From contig CAJUFW010000013.1 in the NCBI GenBank assembly GCA_910585655.1, positions 1 to 21,336 of the forward strand: a stretch of DNA of 21,336 nt. Direction: 5' to 3'. Below, piece after piece: positions 6,599-14,227 of the stretch. Each line of letters opens with the position of its first letter. Position 1 is the first letter of the stretch. The notes below the pieces were generated by a model. The model ran no database searches and had not been told where the DNA came from. It saw nothing but the letters and a program-made list of their open reading frames with translations. The translations under genes were made by a program, and so were the position numbers. The stretch comes from an uncultured Lachnospiraceae bacterium. GTDB lineage: Bacteria > Bacillota_A > Clostridia > Lachnospirales > Lachnospiraceae.

Positions 6599-8585
6599 TT
6601 ATGTTATATTCTTCCATAGTTAATCCATATAATTGAGCTACCATTCTATCAAGCCTTTCATACCAATTCTGAATCATATTGGTATCAGAAGCAGTAAGGA
6701 TTTTTTCCACTATCGTGAGGATATGCTCCTGTTCTTTTTCATTGGCTGTCGGAATCGGTATTTGCTCAATATGAGAACGCAAAACCTTGACAGACTGAAA
6801 TTGCTTTTTAAAATAAAATTGTGCAGGTCTTGCATTAAACACAGCCATAATATATTTCATAGACAACCCTTTGATCTCCGGAATCACAATATTACCACTA
6901 TTTAAAGAAAGTGTCTGACTATCGTCATAAGAAAAAACCAACTGATTACAAATAAAACGATACAAAAGCTTTTCGCTCGCTCTATACAGTTCTTCTGGCG
7001 CAACCTGCTGAAATAAATCCGGATTCCATTTAATATATTGTTTAGATGCCTGATAGCGAAACTTATAAAGATCCGCTCCCTTTAAAATCGGCTCATTTTC
7101 CGCTGTTTTATAAGAGGAAAGATAAACCTTATTATTCCCGGTCACAATACCAAGCGCAAATTTTGAGTTTCCGGCTAACGTAACCTTATTCGGAATATGA
7201 TTCAGTTTTTCTAAAATAGTATATTCCTCATCTGTTGTAGTAAAGCTTAAACACACCGGGCTGACTTTTCGTTCCTTCCAGATAATATATTCTCGGTTTT
7301 GTTCTTTTACTGTCATTCCCAAACTGCAAAAAGGACTTCCTGTTAAAATCACCTGTAAAATAATAGAAGGGCATTGTACACCATCAAATACGTCACCCAA
7401 AAACTCCAAATATTGAATAGAACAACAACAAAGTAACAATTCCCGAATAACTTTATGCGTTTTTACATTTAAAAACGCTTCTGGTAAAACAAACGCCAAA
7501 ACACCATTTGGCTTTAAATCAGCTAAAGCTTGTTCTACAAAAATATCATAAGATTCTATTCCTGTTCCATGTGCTGCCTGATATTTTTTCTTCCATTGCT
7601 TTTTTTCTTCCTCTGAAAACGCATATCCCCAAGGAGGATTCCCAATTATCATATCATAGCCTTTTCTTGGAAAAAAAGATAAATAATCACCTTCCATTAA
7701 ATGATCATAAAGTACTTCTTTCTCAAATATCTGGTATTTTAAAGCATAATTGATTCTTGCAAGTTTTATACTAATGGGGTCAATATCTATTCCATATACA
7801 TGCTCCGGTCTAATCTTAGATGGTAGTTGCAATAAAAAATTTCCGGTTCCACAACAAGGATCTAAAATATCCTTATCTATCATCTCATTTTTAAGGAAAA
7901 GATGAGAACACAAGCTTTTCACTACTGTAGTTGGCGTATAATAAGCTCCCGTTGCTTTCCGATTTTCTATGTTTCTTAAAGAAAGATAAAGAAGCCCCAG
8001 TAAATCCTCTCCTTCTTCATAAATATAAGAAAAATCAAAAAGTTCCGGATACGATTCTAAAAATTCAGAGACAAACGGATATGGAAAAAGCAACTCTTCT
8101 ATCAAAAACGCTGCCGGATGTTTTGGCGCTTCTTGTTTCAAAAATTTTTGCAAACATCGAGAAAATTTTTTACCTGTAAATTGATTCCACAATAATTGAA
8201 GCGCACATTCTGCTAAAATCGCATAAGCCAATCCTTCCTCACCTTTGGTCTGCTCTTTTATGCTAGTCAAAACATCTTGTACTACTGACCAGTTTACGGA
8301 ACTTTCTGAAATATAAGATTGATAAATCCCATTACCAGACACATATTTTTTGTTACGCCGACTTTTTAATGCGGAAGTTTTTCCACTTTGAAGGTTTTGT
8401 TTTAGCTCCTCTACATAATCCTTACTAAAAAAAACTGTTTGCTTTTGTTTCACAGCAGGAAGCAGCTTTCCTAGTTTTATCCAATTTCGTCCAGTTGCTA
8501 TGGAGATAGATAATTTCCCACAAGTTTCCGAAAGTGAAAGCAGATTTTTCTCTTCGCTAGATTGTCCTTCCAAACTCACCCTCAC
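6537..8585 (-). CDS. N6-adenine DNA methyltransferase (type II R-M, Eco57I/TaqI-like) with N-terminal helix-turn-helix
   Basis: A 682-residue DNA methyltransferase. Domain order: an N-terminal MerR/excisionase-like helix-turn-helix (about 14-65, LSLSETCGKLSISIATGRNW); a helical region; the methylase core with ATGAYYTP (motif X, about 211-218), DPCCGTGNF (motif I, SAM binding, 242-250) and NPPWG (motif IV catalytic, 316-320); then a C-terminal target-recognition region (to 682) with the TaqI-like IMAVFNARPAQFYFKK phrase. It methylates adenine at N6 and should protect host DNA from the convergent endonuclease. The start is GTG at 8585 in a GTGA overlap with the stop of the DUF1836 gene, with GGAAGGAAGG just upstream, so translation is coupled. 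It lacks a nuclease motif of its own, so it is not type IIG. The sequence specificity cannot be predicted here. Confidence 0.88.
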   Translation of the reverse strand: MRVSLEGQSSEEKNLLSLSETCGKLSISIATGRNWIKLGKLLPAVKQKQTVFFSKDYVEELKQNLQSGKTSALKSRRNKKYVSGNGIYQSYISESSVNWSVVQDVLTSIKEQTKGEEGLAYAILAECALQLLWNQFTGKKFSRCLQKFLKQEAPKHPAAFLIEELLFPYPFVSEFLESYPELFDFSYIYEEGEDLLGLLYLSLRNIENRKATGAYYTPTTVVKSLCSHLFLKNEMIDKDILDPCCGTGNFLLQLPSKIRPEHVYGIDIDPISIKLARINYALKYQIFEKEVLYDHLMEGDYLSFFPRKGYDMIIGNPPWGYAFSEEEKKQWKKKYQAAHGTGIESYDIFVEQALADLKPNGVLAFVLPEAFLNVKTHKVIRELLLCCCSIQYLEFLGDVFDGVQCPSIILQVILTGSPFCSLGMTVKEQNREYIIWKERKVSPVCLSFTTTDEEYTILEKLNHIPNKVTLAGNSKFALGIVTGNNKVYLSSYKTAENEPILKGADLYKFRYQASKQYIKWNPDLFQQVAPEELYRASEKLLYRFICNQLVFSYDDSQTLSLNSGNIVIPEIKGLSMKYIMAVFNARPAQFYFKKQFQSVKVLRSHIEQIPIPTANEKEQEHILTIVEKILTASDTNMIQNWYERLDRMVAQLYGLTMEEYNIIKASTEGENLFLYSPEKHSS

Positions 8586-9199
8586 CCTTCCTTCCCTTCT
8601 GTACCACGTAACAACTGACCATCCAACAAGTTTTCAATAATCGTTTTTTTAACGTAAACATCAAAGCAAAGTGTACAAATAAATGAAAAATCAGTCAGAA
8701 ACTTTCGTTTCTGTGGATCTTCTTCCTGCTCGAACGTTCCCTTTGAAACCTGATATTTTTTTAGGATGTCCTTGGTCATCGCGGCAATCAGATCTTTTTC
8801 CATAGAAAAAACTTCCAAATAGATATCTTCTAATGACAGCTCCTCTTTTCCATCATAATAACGCTCTGCCAAAGGATGAATAATTTCCTGAATATCGCTG
8901 ATCGACAAAATATTTTTAAAATAATAAATAAAAATCAGCAAAAGCATATGATCTTTGGAATATTTTTTCTTGTTTGGCGATGGTAGCAGGTTATTTTTGG
9001 TATAATTGTTGATCATCGTTTTGGTCAGCATCTTATCCTCTTCATGACGCTTTAACGACATTAAATGTTCGTCCATAAAGGTCGTCACCTGGTCCATGTA
9101 CAAATCGATATTCGGAATATCCGATGGTTTAATATAATCAATGGATTTTAACCTGCCGATGATTCTCTCCAGGTACTCTTTCTTTTCCTCACTTGTCAT
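8582..9199 (-). CDS. DUF1836 domain-containing protein
   Basis: A protein of 205 residues from the ATG at 9199 (or 207 from an upstream in-frame TTG at 9205). The ATG is preferred because GGGGTGA at 9206-9212 is seven bases from it but abuts the TTG. The sequence matches the DUF1836 family: IPNIDLYMDQVTTFMDEHL, then LTKTMINNYTKNNLLPSP and KKKYSKDHMLLLIFIYYFK. The middle part is a MerR-like winged helix-turn-helix, so it is presumably a DNA-binding regulator. Its own consensus promoter lies upstream, and its stop overlaps the methyltransferase start (GTGA). DUF1836 genes occur widely in Clostridia without R-M systems. Whether it regulates the methyltransferase or merely hosts it downstream is open. 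Confidence 0.85.
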   Translation of the reverse strand: MTSEEKKEYLERIIGRLKSIDYIKPSDIPNIDLYMDQVTTFMDEHLMSLKRHEEDKMLTKTMINNYTKNNLLPSPNKKKYSKDHMLLLIFIYYFKNILSISDIQEIIHPLAERYYDGKEELSLEDIYLEVFSMEKDLIAAMTKDILKKYQVSKGTFEQEEDPQKRKFLTDFSFICTLCFDVYVKKTIIENLLDGQLLRGTEGKEG

Positions 9200-9220
9200 A
9201 TTCAATCACCCCGTAACTAC

Positions 9221-9249
9221 ATTATATAGTTATCAAAACTATTTTGCAA
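9221..9249 (-). promoter_or_regulatory. Near-consensus sigma-A promoter for the DUF1836-methyltransferase pair
   Basis: Read on the minus strand: TTGCAA (9244-9249), exactly 17 bases, then TATAAT (9221-9226). The predicted transcript starts at about 9214, which leaves only about 14 bases before the ATG at 9199. No terminator is visible between the AAA ATPase stop (9275) and this promoter, so some read-through from the upstream operon is possible. Confidence 0.75.
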
Positions 9250-9274
9250 GGAGAATCTGCCGCTTCTGCTATTT

Positions 9275-10807
9275 TTAACGGTTATGCTCTATCTCTGCCA
9301 ATATCTGATGCCGTTTTTGATCGGTAAACAAAACGCCCACATAACGGTAGAACGCCTCGCTGCCATATTCCCGAATAAATTCCAGAGCGGCATGACTGCT
9401 TTCTAGCTCTGTCACAAAATAGACCATTTCTGGTCCGGCTTCTAAGCTTTCCTGGTTGGCGCAGAAACATTGTTCCATAAAAGAAAATGCCCGCTCTAAC
9501 TGACGACCGACTCTCTCGCATTCCACTTCCCGTACCGCTAGCTCCTCTTCAAACCATTCTCGTACCAGCTCAAAGGAATCCCTGTCCGTTTTATCCTCCT
9601 TACCGATATGCTCCCGTAGCCGGTACAAATACTGCCGAAGTACTGCCGATACTGCTTCCTTTCTCTTTTCCTCCTCCCGGCTTAATAGACCTCCGGCACG
9701 CTCTCGCTCCAACGCCTGTTCCGCCTGAGATATTACGTCCTCCATCGCCTGTGGTGCCTGTTCTGCTTCTAACGTTCTTTTGTATGCCTTTAACCAGCCA
9801 AACAGCTCTTCGCTATACCGTTCTCGTTCCTGCCAGCTCAAAAACCCCTCCTGCAGCCCGGACAGCAGCAAAGCGATAATGTTGATCCGCTCGTCAAACG
9901 CTGCCGCCGTAAGCCTTGCCCTCAGCTCCTTCGTTTCCTGGCCGGACAAAATATCCGCTATTCGATAGTCCGTTTCGTATTTTCGATACAGCTCCAGATA
10001 ATTGGCAAAATCCACTGCTACCGTTCGATCTTGTAAATAGGCTTCCACCACCTCGCCGTCTACGCAAAGCCCGGCACGCTCATAGCCATACAGCAAAACC
10101 GATAAATCTTCCCAGCCTCTGGCTGTTACAAAACGTTTTCCCTCTACTGTTGTTTCCATTCGATAGAAATTTTCTTTTTTATTTTCCAGATAGCTTATAA
10201 TACTTCCATGGATATGGTTTGCCTGTGCATACTCCTTCCATACCGGATAGTCCGCCTCTACCCGCATATGCTTTACCCGATCCAACGTAGCTATATCAAA
10301 TTCCCGTACGGAACGGTTGTATTCCGGCGGATTGCCTGCCGTCACCACAATCCAGCCTTCCGGCAGTCTTGTATTGCCAAAGGTTTTGGTCTGTAGGAAC
10401 TGAAGCATCATCGGAGCCAACGTTTCGGAAACGCAGTTGATTTCATCTAAAAATAAAATTCCTTCTTTCTGACCGGTCTCCTCCATCCGCTCATAAACAC
10501 TGGCAATGATTTCACTCATTGTATATTCCGTGATGGAATACGTTTTCCCTCCGTACTCCCGCTCTCTGATAAACGGCAGTCCCAGCGCGCTCTGCCTGGT
10601 ATGGTGTGTCATCGTATAGGCTACCAACGCTACCTGACATTCCTTTGCAATCTGTTCCATGATCGCTGTTTTCCCGATTCCTGACGCGCCAATCAGCAAA
10701 ATCGGTCGCTGCCTAACGGTCGGAATTACATACCGTCCCTCTTCATCCTTTTCCAGATACAAGCTTACCGTATGCTTGATTTCTTCCTTTGCCCGTTTAA
10801 TATTCAT
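9275..10807 (-). CDS. MoxR-type AAA+ ATPase (AAA_5)
   Basis: A 510-residue ATPase. Walker A is GASGIGKT (about 40-47), Walker B ILFLDE (117-122), and sensor 1 is in VVTAGNPPEYN (N159). The arginine finger region follows (REFDIATLDRVKHM). This layout is that of MoxR/RavA-like AAA_5 ATPases, which remodel proteins or insert metal or cofactors together with a VWA partner. The C-terminal 200 residues are charged and helical (coiled-coil-like, rich in E/R) and not assigned. The start has GGAGAGGAG upstream and overlaps the VWA gene's end by 11 bases. The overlap and the fixed AAA-VWA pairing indicate a working complex. Substrate unknown; the operon neighbours (J-protein, DUF5685) are the natural candidates. 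Last gene of the operon. Confidence 0.85.
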   Translation of the reverse strand: MNIKRAKEEIKHTVSLYLEKDEEGRYVIPTVRQRPILLIGASGIGKTAIMEQIAKECQVALVAYTMTHHTRQSALGLPFIREREYGGKTYSITEYTMSEIIASVYERMEETGQKEGILFLDEINCVSETLAPMMLQFLQTKTFGNTRLPEGWIVVTAGNPPEYNRSVREFDIATLDRVKHMRVEADYPVWKEYAQANHIHGSIISYLENKKENFYRMETTVEGKRFVTARGWEDLSVLLYGYERAGLCVDGEVVEAYLQDRTVAVDFANYLELYRKYETDYRIADILSGQETKELRARLTAAAFDERINIIALLLSGLQEGFLSWQERERYSEELFGWLKAYKRTLEAEQAPQAMEDVISQAEQALERERAGGLLSREEEKRKEAVSAVLRQYLYRLREHIGKEDKTDRDSFELVREWFEEELAVREVECERVGRQLERAFSFMEQCFCANQESLEAGPEMVYFVTELESSHAALEFIREYGSEAFYRYVGVLFTDQKRHQILAEIEHNR

Positions 10808-12218
10808 CTCGTTTTCTCCTCTCTCCCCCCTTTGAATGTGTCTGCTCCTCTAAGGAAAGCTCTAAGTGCATCGCCCATACCGGAAAATTTTCGCTTTTCC
10901 AGGGAGGCTTTCCTTCCTGCCAGCTTTCTTCCGGAAACAAAAATACGGTTTCAAAATCAGGCGGATAGTTGGGATAGACGCCATACCCATCCGTAAAATA
11001 CAACAGCCCGCTTAAATCCTTCCATTCCCCGTTTTTCTTCTTTTCCTCTGCATACCAAAACGGCAGACGAAAATCGGTTCCTCCTCTGCCTACGATCTGC
11101 ATAGTTTTCAAATATTGCTGTAATTCCTGCAACGTATAGACCGTTTTTTCCTCCTGGATCTGATTGTCGCACTGTAAAATATGGCAGCAAAGCGTTCTGC
11201 CTTCTTGTCCTCCTGCTTCCTCTAATATCGTCACCGTTTCCTCTAAAAACCGGGACACCAGCTCCTTAGAGCAAGAACCGGAAGTATCAATCACAACAGC
11301 CAGCTCCTGAAGCTGTACTTCCTCCCGGTATTCCAATTCCTCTATCAGCGGCATATTGCCATAAAGTTTCCTTCCATATTCATAATAGCCATAATCAAAA
11401 GAATCCAAATCCAGCCTGGGCGTCTCTCGCAGTCTGGAAAACTTTAACAAAAACTCCCGGTAATCCGTCTTTTCACGATTCACTGCCGCCAGTTCCTGAT
11501 AGAGCTTGGTTTTTTCTATTCCCGCCGTTCTGGCATAAGTTTCCAGCTCTGTCTGTACCTTTTCCCTCGTTTCCCGCCAAAGTTCCTGTTCCCGCTTTTG
11601 CTGTTCCTGCTCCGATGGAGACGATTCTTCCTGGCTCTTCCAAAAGCTATGGTCGTCCATCCGGAATAACGTTTCCCAGGCAGACGGCAATGTCTTTAAC
11701 GTTTTTAGAGCCTCATAAACCCGTTCCGCCGAAGCTATTTTCGTTTCTCCTGCCAGCCATTCATAACAGCGCTCCCGTTCCGGTGGCACCAGCCTTTGCA
11801 GAGGACGGAGAGAAAGCCCGTCTATCAGCTCTTCTACGACGATATCACAAGCCAAGTCCCAAAGTTCCTGTTCCCGTTCCTGCCTGCGGTACATATGACC
11901 GAACATCCCATGCAACACACTATGCAGACAGACACGATTTATTAGAATGGCGTCCTGCTCATAAGCCTGCGCCAGACGCATCGGCTGATAATACAAGAAC
12001 GCTCCGTCCGTTCCAAACCAGTTGATCCGACTGTCCGCTCTGCCCGGCATCTGTTCTAACGCCAGATAGAAATAACGCATGGACAAATACAACTCCTGTC
12101 TGGCAGCAGTCAAAATCTGCGCAGCTATCCGCTCCCATGCTTCCTTTGCATTGCGGCTCTTTGGTTTCTCCTCTGTCTTTTCTTTAAAATTCAAATTTCT
12201 TTGTTCTTTTTCTGTCAT
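10797..12218 (-). CDS. Metallopeptidase-like/VWA domain protein (DUF2201-type), partner of the AAA ATPase
   Basis: A 473-residue protein. The N-terminal region (about 30-140) resembles the putative metallopeptidase domain of DUF2201 proteins, with H99-SVL-H103 and H108 and then LWDLACDIVVEELI. The usual glutamate of HExxH is replaced by serine, so peptidase activity is doubtful. A charged linker (about 180-255) follows. The C-terminal VWA-like domain (about 300-455) keeps MIDAS residues: VVIDTSGS, GRGGTDF and YFTDGYG. The family is usually encoded next to a MoxR ATPase, as here (11-base overlap). The MIDAS metal site would bind a client or the ATPase ring. The start codon ATG at 12218 lies 35 bases inside the preceding LRR gene, again implying coupled translation. 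Confidence 0.82.
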   Translation of the reverse strand: MTEKEQRNLNFKEKTEEKPKSRNAKEAWERIAAQILTAARQELYLSMRYFYLALEQMPGRADSRINWFGTDGAFLYYQPMRLAQAYEQDAILINRVCLHSVLHGMFGHMYRRQEREQELWDLACDIVVEELIDGLSLRPLQRLVPPERERCYEWLAGETKIASAERVYEALKTLKTLPSAWETLFRMDDHSFWKSQEESSPSEQEQQKREQELWRETREKVQTELETYARTAGIEKTKLYQELAAVNREKTDYREFLLKFSRLRETPRLDLDSFDYGYYEYGRKLYGNMPLIEELEYREEVQLQELAVVIDTSGSCSKELVSRFLEETVTILEEAGGQEGRTLCCHILQCDNQIQEEKTVYTLQELQQYLKTMQIVGRGGTDFRLPFWYAEEKKKNGEWKDLSGLLYFTDGYGVYPNYPPDFETVFLFPEESWQEGKPPWKSENFPVWAMHLELSLEEQTHSKGGERRKRDEY

Positions 12219-13044
12219 TTCCCTGCTCTTTTCTCCATGTCTGCAGTTCCTTTAACAAAAGACCTGTCGCCGCCCAATGTTCGGCTTCCTGCAGACTGTC
12301 GATAGCCTCCTTCCATTCCTCCTCTGTCTGGTAAGGCTGCAAACTAAGCCAAAGCCGCATCCAGGTAATCGACTCTTTACAAAGCCTCTTTCCTATCTCG
12401 TTCCGGTTTTCCTGCAAATAGATCCGATATTGTTTCTCTGCCTCACGATGCAGCTCCCATGGATATACACAACGGAAAAAAGCCACCTTCCAGGCGGCGT
12501 CTGTATCCAAGGGAATACAGCGGGCAAACAGCCGATCATAAGCAGCATAATCTACCCCCGCTTCCCGGATACATTCCCGGTAATGTACTCCTGCCCCATA
12601 GGTCACTTGATTGATGATCCGCGCCTCTGTATTTTCCTCATAATCATGCAGATAAGAAGGAATATAAATCTGATTTCTCACCACGGACTGCCACGTTTTA
12701 TCCGGTTCTTCTTTTACAAAGGAAATGAAAAATTCCCCTGACAGTTCGGAAAGAATACTTTTTAGGGCAGCGCAGCTTCCTTTTCCGCTTTGGACGATCA
12801 CCAGCTCCGAGAGCTTTCCGCAATTTTTAAACGCCCCGTCCCCCATCTCCTGTAAGGTATCCCAAAGAAAAAGCCGTTTTAAATTCCGACAGTTATAAAA
12901 AGCATGACCTCCCAGTTTTGCTACTACTTTAGATAGTCGGGCTTCGACTAACTCCCGATGTTCTGCCAACGCATAGTCCTCTAAATCTGCTTCTATCCAG
13001 ACAGTATCTGCCTTGATACTCCATTTTCCTTCTACGTCATCCAA
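12184..13044 (-). CDS. Leucine-rich-repeat (LRR_5/BspA-like) protein
   Basis: A 286-residue protein. Residues about 40-88 contain two BspA-like repeats (KLGGHAFYNCRNLKRLFLWD and MGDGAFKNCGKLSELVI), with the F-x-NC-L pattern of LRR_5. The remaining 190 residues are mainly helical, rich in Trp, Arg and Glu, without recognised domain (for example YHDYEEN-like and AAWKVAFFRCVYPWELHREA). There is no signal peptide, so it is likely cytoplasmic, unlike the surface-located BspA proteins. The first codon is TTG; an AGGAGG at 13053-13058 with eight-base spacing supports it well. Its start overlaps the preceding membrane-protein gene by 13 bases and its end overlaps the VWA gene by 35 bases. Probably a protein-interaction module of the AAA-VWA system. 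Confidence 0.72.
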   Translation of the reverse strand: MDDVEGKWSIKADTVWIEADLEDYALAEHRELVEARLSKVVAKLGGHAFYNCRNLKRLFLWDTLQEMGDGAFKNCGKLSELVIVQSGKGSCAALKSILSELSGEFFISFVKEEPDKTWQSVVRNQIYIPSYLHDYEENTEARIINQVTYGAGVHYRECIREAGVDYAAYDRLFARCIPLDTDAAWKVAFFRCVYPWELHREAEKQYRIYLQENRNEIGKRLCKESITWMRLWLSLQPYQTEEEWKEAIDSLQEAEHWAATGLLLKELQTWRKEQGNDRKRTKKFEF

Positions 13045-13562
13045 TCCAAATGCCTCCTAAGCTTCCCCCATATTTGACGCTGGAACACATCATACGCCAT
13101 ATCGACTACGAACCAAAAAACCTCCCCTGCCGCCAAAAGCCCGCATCGAAGCTGCCAGGTCATCTCTCCGGCATAAAAAAAGCGAGGGGCAAAAAAAATC
13201 AGAGGCAGCAACAACAGTTGGGCTATTACCGCTTTTCCTAACAGATAGCTCTTTCTCGGTTTTTGTCTTTTTTCCAGAAATACCCACCAAGCTTCCCTTA
13301 ACAATAAATACCCTTCTATCATTCCATAAGTGCATACATAGAGCTTATTGGGTGCTATTAACAGACCCAACAAAATAGAAGCTGCCAAAAAAGCAGCCCC
13401 CATCCGCAAGCCCAGCTCCCGTATAACGATCCCGATACAAAAAGCAGCCGCTGCCAGGAAAAAAAGCGTGCTGACCTCCAGGATACTTCCAAGCAGCAGC
13501 AAAAGAAAAGAAACCGTCAATGTCATCCCTGTAAATGCTGCTTTTTTTGCTGTCAGAAACAT
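13032..13562 (-). CDS. Small multi-pass membrane protein
   Basis: The best start is the ATG at 13562 (176 residues, MFLTAKKAAFTGM), because GGAGGGG lies about eight bases upstream. A longer frame to 13610 would overlap the J-protein gene by 58 bases and has a non-hydrophobic start. There are about five hydrophobic segments: about 8-30, 34-52, 55-75, 80-95 and 115-135, plus another near the C-terminus (LLAAGEVFWFVVDMAYDVF). No conserved family was recognised. It sits between the J-protein (10-base overlap) and the LRR protein (13-base overlap). It may anchor the complex to the membrane; this is only inferred from the context. Confidence 0.65.
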   Translation of the reverse strand: MFLTAKKAAFTGMTLTVSFLLLLLGSILEVSTLFFLAAAAFCIGIVIRELGLRMGAAFLAASILLGLLIAPNKLYVCTYGMIEGYLLLREAWWVFLEKRQKPRKSYLLGKAVIAQLLLLPLIFFAPRFFYAGEMTWQLRCGLLAAGEVFWFVVDMAYDVFQRQIWGKLRRHLDWMT

Positions 13563-14197
13563 GAACACAAATCCCCTCCCATGCACTCGCACAACGTATC
13601 CGCGCACCATAAATCACAGCAGAAATTACCCAGTCCATAGCTTTGACCTCCATAATTCTGCACCGGTCCGCCTCCATAACGACCGGACTGGTAACGGTTC
13701 CCGCTTGCCTCCAATTGGTTTAATAAGTTCCTGTATTCCGGGTTTCCAGGCTCCATATTGACTGCCTGTCTGGCATGTTCTAACGCATTCAGTCCATTGC
13801 CCATACCGGCGTTTGCTACTGCACTGTAATAGTACCATCTGGCGCTGCGGTTTCCAATCCGATTTAATACCTGTAGCGCATCCCGGTAATTTCTGGAAGC
13901 CAGATAGCTATAAACAGACTGTAGCTCCGGACTGTCTGCGCCACCCTGCCTGCCAAATCCCTGATTCTGATAGGATCCATATGAATTCCCATAGCCGCCT
14001 GTGCCGCTCCGGCTTTTCATGATCTGATCATAAGCTTCCTGTACTTCTTTAAACTTCTCTTCTGCCAAATCAGCCAACGGATTATCTGCATAAGAATCCG
14101 GATGATATTTCCGACTCTGCTCCCGGTAGGCTCGTTTGATTTCTTCCTCGCTGGCATTGGGAGAAACTCCCAACACCTGATATGGATCGTTTATCAT
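13553..14197 (-). CDS. J-domain protein with TPR-like region and Cys-rich C-terminal tail
   Basis: A 214-residue protein. An N-terminal J-domain (about 1-65) starts DPYQVLGVSPNASEEEIKRA and keeps the HPD tripeptide (H32-P33-D34) needed to stimulate DnaK ATPase. A Gly/Tyr/Gln-rich linker (about 66-90) is followed by a TPR-like helical region (about 92-165, YYYSAVANAGMGNGLNALEH). A short low-complexity spacer leads to a cysteine-rich tail, with pairs spaced C-C-x3-C-x4-C-x-C then C-x-C near the end. It is not DnaJ itself (no DnaJ zinc-finger, no C-terminal domain). A ribosome site (AAAGGAAG) precedes the start. It is 30 bases from the DUF5685 gene. Similar Cys-tailed J-proteins next to DUF5685 occur in other Clostridia (from memory). 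The tail may bind metal or a membrane partner. Confidence 0.85.
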   Translation of the reverse strand: MINDPYQVLGVSPNASEEEIKRAYREQSRKYHPDSYADNPLADLAEEKFKEVQEAYDQIMKSRSGTGGYGNSYGSYQNQGFGRQGGADSPELQSVYSYLASRNYRDALQVLNRIGNRSARWYYYSAVANAGMGNGLNALEHARQAVNMEPGNPEYRNLLNQLEASGNRYQSGRYGGGPVQNYGGQSYGLGNFCCDLWCADTLCECMGGDLCSCF

Positions 14198-14227
14198 AGG
14201 TTCTGCTTCCTTTCGCTCTGCTTCTTT

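Noticed and set aside
11615..12025. Plus-strand open frame inside the VWA gene
   Set aside because: Antisense shadow, rich in Pro/Ser; the VWA frame has real motifs.
12277..12741. Plus-strand open frame opposite the LRR gene
   Set aside because: Leu/Pro-rich shadow without ribosome site; the minus frame has an ideal ribosome site and repeats.
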